From contig JBBSEW010000001.1 of the NCBI GenBank assembly GCA_038239305.1, positions 62,001-126,000 on the forward strand: a stretch of DNA of 64,000 nt, read 5' to 3'. A program made the translations under genes and the position numbers. The stretch is from JALYUA01 sp038239305. GTDB taxonomy: Bacteria > Acidobacteriota > Thermoanaerobaculia > UBA5066 > Gp7-AA6. This document shows positions 61,716-64,000 of the stretch, in pieces; position 1 is the first letter of the stretch, and the number at the start of each line of letters is the position of its first letter. Under the pieces are notes generated by a model that saw nothing but the letters and a program-made list of their open reading frames with translations, did no database searches and was not told the DNA's origin.

Positions 61716-61994
61716 TCAGACCTCGACCGGCATCGGAGGCGCCTCGGTTTGGACGGTGCACTGCTCGAGGAACGCCACGAGATCCCCCTCCCGGTAGAGC
61801 ACGCGCCCGGCTGTTCCCCTGCCCTTGCGCTCCGCACCGGCGAACTTGACGTATCGGGGCCCGCGGTTGGCGCAGCGCCACTTTCGGAGGGTGAAGACCG
61901 AGACGCCCAGGTACTCGGCAGCATCCCCCTCTCGGAACGCTCCGCGCGAGGCGCCGCTGGCCGGAACCGCCCCGACGGTGGCCGGCTTAGCCAT
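61716..61994 (-). CDS. Excisionase-like HTH protein
   Basis: 92 residues with a MerR/excisionase-type winged helix: 'EGDAAEYLGVSVFTLRKWRC', 'GPRYVKFAGAERKGRGTAGR' and 'VLYREGDLVAFLEQ'. This is the HTH_17 layout (helix, basic linker, conserved Y-R-x-x-D-L-x-x-F/W-L). Such small proteins bend DNA to direct excision by the neighbouring integrase or act as regulators. ATG 61994 is preceded by GGGGGTCC. Gap to the AT-hook gene is 44 bases and contains the promoter. Confidence 0.8.
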   Translation of the reverse strand: MAKPATVGAVPASGASRGAFREGDAAEYLGVSVFTLRKWRCANRGPRYVKFAGAERKGRGTAGRVLYREGDLVAFLEQCTVQTEAPPMPVEV

Positions 61995-62312
61995 CGATTC
62001 GGACCCCCGATGGTGCCTTCAGTCGCGCCTGGCCCGCCGAAGTATCAGCGGGGATAGTAGTGGTCTTTTCTTGGATTAAAAATTCAACCATGCCCGGTCG
62101 GGTGCCTCCGGCCCTCTTGTGGGAGCCTCTGCTCTCAGGAACGAGGCGGGTGAATCTGCAACATTCCGCAGAATTCGCAGTTTCCGCGCCCGCTCTCCAG
62201 TCTCCGCAGATTTCTATGCGTAAGGGTTTCTTGTAATAAGTTATTTGTGTAGAAACAGATAGCCCAAACGGGGAGAGGAGAGGGCGAAATCTGCGGAAAC
62301 TGCGGAATCTCG
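61995..62312. other. Intergenic control region of the mobile element
   Basis: 318 bases, with AT-rich patches around 62055-62085 and 62225-62255 (for example TTTCTTGTAATAAGTTATTTG). It contains no gene that I can support. The xis promoter and possibly an origin or operator are expected here; a TACTAT hexamer near 62053-62058 (minus strand) is a weak -10 candidate. Confidence 0.45.
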
Positions 62313-64000
62313 TCAGCACGCGAAATACCTCGCGCCGCCCTTGAGAAGCGGTTCGAACCGGATCAGGCCGCGTCCCAGAAGTCGAGAGAGCGAGGCGTCG
62401 AGTTGCTTAGGATTTCGGTGGCCGCCGAAGAGCCTGTTGATGTCGGCGCCAGTCAACCCCTTGGACCCCGCGGCTCGTAGCGCAGCGAGGATCTTGTCCG
62501 CATCCGGATCCCCACTCGCATCGCCGAAGATCACCCGAGCGGACTCGGCGCAGTAGTCCCAGAGGGCCAGCGCGGCGAGAAGGTGTTCTCTTCGAATGAC
62601 CCGGCCGCCGTCAAGAAGGGCGTACAGCAGGGAGAGTCGAACGACCTGGGGGCGGGCGCGGCCGCAAACCGAACCGACCATGTTCGCCGGCTGGTCCTTC
62701 AGCTTGGAGTAGACCTCCGCCCAGAGTCGGTTAGCGCCGTCGTCGCGGTGCATGGCGGCGATGGAGCGAGCCGTTTGAAGAGCTCGGCCGACCCTCGCGT
62801 AGAGCGGCCCGACCGGGACCTCCGAGAACCCGGAGCCGAACGGAAGATCCTTCGAGCTCTTCACGCAGACCCAGAGAAAGCGGTTGGCGAATCCGTTAGC
62901 GATCCCGAGGCTATCGACGTGCTGTAAAAGCTCGTCGCGCGTGATGTGCCCGATGATCGAGATGTGCGCGTCGGTGGCGCGCTCGGGAGAGTTCTTGTTG
63001 GTATTTGACAAGTCCCCGCTTTCCCAAGCCTGACGAATGAGGAGGCTCAGGGTGTTCCCGGGCCGCTTGCCGATAACGAGCGGCGAGGAGAACTCCGACT
63101 CGTGAACGAGCAGCCGCTTGTCCTCGGCGCCCTGGTCGATGCAGATTCGCTTGCTCGGGGAACCGTCCTCGTTCGGCTCGTCTTTGTAGATCGGATCGCG
63201 GACGGCGTGGATCAGCCCCTCTCCGCTCGCGAGGTTGCCAACGATGTTCTTCTTCACCCAACCTTCATCGACGACACGAAGAGCTCGCTTGACGTGGCCG
63301 AAGCTCGTGCCCTTTCCGGAGGCCGTCTTCCCAACGAGTACGGCGAAGATATTCGCGTAGTGCCGGTCGGCTTCGACTTCGAAATGCGGCCCCCGGCCGA
63401 CGGCATTTCCAAAGCACGCCAGGAGCTGGATCAAGAGTGCCGCGCGATCGCTCTCGGTGTGCGGCTCGACCATGCGGACGAACTCGCCGGCGAGGCCGTA
63501 GAGCGCTTCATCTTTCAAGACCGGCCACGGCTCGCCCGGATCGCCCTTCGGTTCGTCCTCAACCTCAACCGCAGCGGCAGCCTCGTCCGACGCGTGCTCT
63601 CCCGCGGCAAGGAATACCTCCGCCATCACGTCGCCGGCCGCCCCGATGCCCCGCTTCTCGATCAACTCTCCGAGATCCTTGAAGCCCGCGGGGTACCTCG
63701 CGAGAATGGGCTTGGCGCCACATGCCCTGAGAGCGACGACCGTCTTCGCGGCCGCTTGTTGGCCCTCCTCGTCATTGTCGAGCGATACGTAAACGTGGCG
63801 ATTCCGAAACAGCTCGGCGCGTTCCTCGACGGCCGCGACCGCATTCCCAACCCCGGGAATACCGATCGGGCAGGCACCTAAGCGCTCCGCCAGTGCCATC
63901 GCACCAAGCCAATCGGCGAGTCCTTCTACGATCCAATCCGCGTCAAAAGAATCGAGCAGATGCCCGTAGGTGGTGCCCTTAACCCGCGCCCCTGTCATCA
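62313..64000 (-). CDS. TOPRIM primase / DUF3987-type helicase of the mobile element (5' end beyond window)
   Basis: At least 561 residues; the gene continues past the window. The first ~100 visible residues carry a TOPRIM domain with the Glu in 'DWIVEGLADWLG' and Asp-x-Asp in 'VSLDNDEEGQQAA'. After a linker of acidic residues (~130-160), an ATPase-like region has Walker A 'VGKTASGKGTS' (222-232), followed by the helicase-like DUF3987 layout and a C-terminal winged-helix-like segment ('SKGLTGADINRLFGG'). By family knowledge such proteins prime and unwind DNA for satellite or plasmid-like replication. It is the replication module of the integrated element. Confidence 0.85.
   Translation of the reverse strand, partial: MTGARVKGTTYGHLLDSFDADWIVEGLADWLGAMALAERLGACPIGIPGVGNAVAAVEERAELFRNRHVYVSLDNDEEGQQAAAKTVVALRACGAKPILARYPAGFKDLGELIEKRGIGAAGDVMAEVFLAAGEHASDEAAAAVEVEDEPKGDPGEPWPVLKDEALYGLAGEFVRMVEPHTESDRAALLIQLLACFGNAVGRGPHFEVEADRHYANIFAVLVGKTASGKGTSFGHVKRALRVVDEGWVKKNIVGNLASGEGLIHAVRDPIYKDEPNEDGSPSKRICIDQGAEDKRLLVHESEFSSPLVIGKRPGNTLSLLIRQAWESGDLSNTNKNSPERATDAHISIIGHITRDELLQHVDSLGIANGFANRFLWVCVKSSKDLPFGSGFSEVPVGPLYARVGRALQTARSIAAMHRDDGANRLWAEVYSKLKDQPANMVGSVCGRARPQVVRLSLLYALLDGGRVIRREHLLAALALWDYCAESARVIFGDASGDPDADKILAALRAAGSKGLTGADINRLFGGHRNPKQLDASLSRLLGRGLIRFEPLLKGGARYFAC

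Overview
Overall: a GC-rich (about two thirds G+C), gene-dense bacterial chromosome segment. Genes are often coupled by 4-base stop/start overlaps (ATGA, GTGA and, unusually often, TTGA). The mix of genes, with delta-60 and NHL-type secreted repeat proteins, a C-terminal PTLSP-type (IPTL-CTERM-like) anchor, an SLH protein, hut genes, a CcsA/HemX-type hem operon and a POT-type transporter, fits Acidobacteriota (perhaps Thermoanaerobaculia-like). That placement is an inference; no rRNA gene is present.

Layout. 1-24.5 kb is mostly housekeeping: the 3' end of a GAF-like protein, an M50 protease, murJ-dtd, ssb, mutS-nagZ, divergent tsaB-rimI, a DUF465 protein, psd-pssA (phosphatidylethanolamine synthesis), an operon hutH-hutU-giant histidine kinase-lipoprotein, purA, and a surface protein. 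24.6-29.3 kb begins at tRNA-Lys and is an accessory patch of lower GC: small secreted proteins, a GG-leader peptide precursor (RiPP-like), a well-formed integron attC-like site, a SnoaL-like protein and an IS481-type transposase remnant next to an SLH-domain protein. 29.3-36.9 kb: a soluble histidine kinase, a soluble transhydrogenase with an extra C-terminal domain, an ACT-domain protein, a DUF481 outer-membrane protein, a POT transporter and the remnant of a CPA2 antiporter.

37-53.7 kb holds an apparently complete haem pathway in two divergent blocks: hemX-A-C-D-B-L on the minus strand (glutamyl-tRNA to uroporphyrinogen III) and hemE-N-H-Y plus an ABC exporter on the plus strand (uroporphyrinogen III to protohaem). 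YceI and aconitase lie between them. 53.9-57.5 kb: a molybdopterin oxidoreductase, a CDF cation exporter and a membrane-anchored cytochrome c. 57.7-59.5 kb: a Lys/Thr-rich secreted peptide and a beta-propeller secreted protein.

59.56-64 kb is the left end of an integrated element. Its tyrosine recombinase reads into the antisense strand of tRNA-Glu. It is followed by an AT-hook/RHH-like protein with a near-consensus promoter, an excisionase-like HTH protein and a TOPRIM/ATPase replication protein cut by the window end. The 5' half of tRNA-Glu and its upstream DNA is duplicated just before the intact tRNA. Dispersed composite repeats (a CCCTCTCCCGGCGGGAGAGGG-type palindrome followed by GATCGCGAG iterations) mark several intergenic regions.
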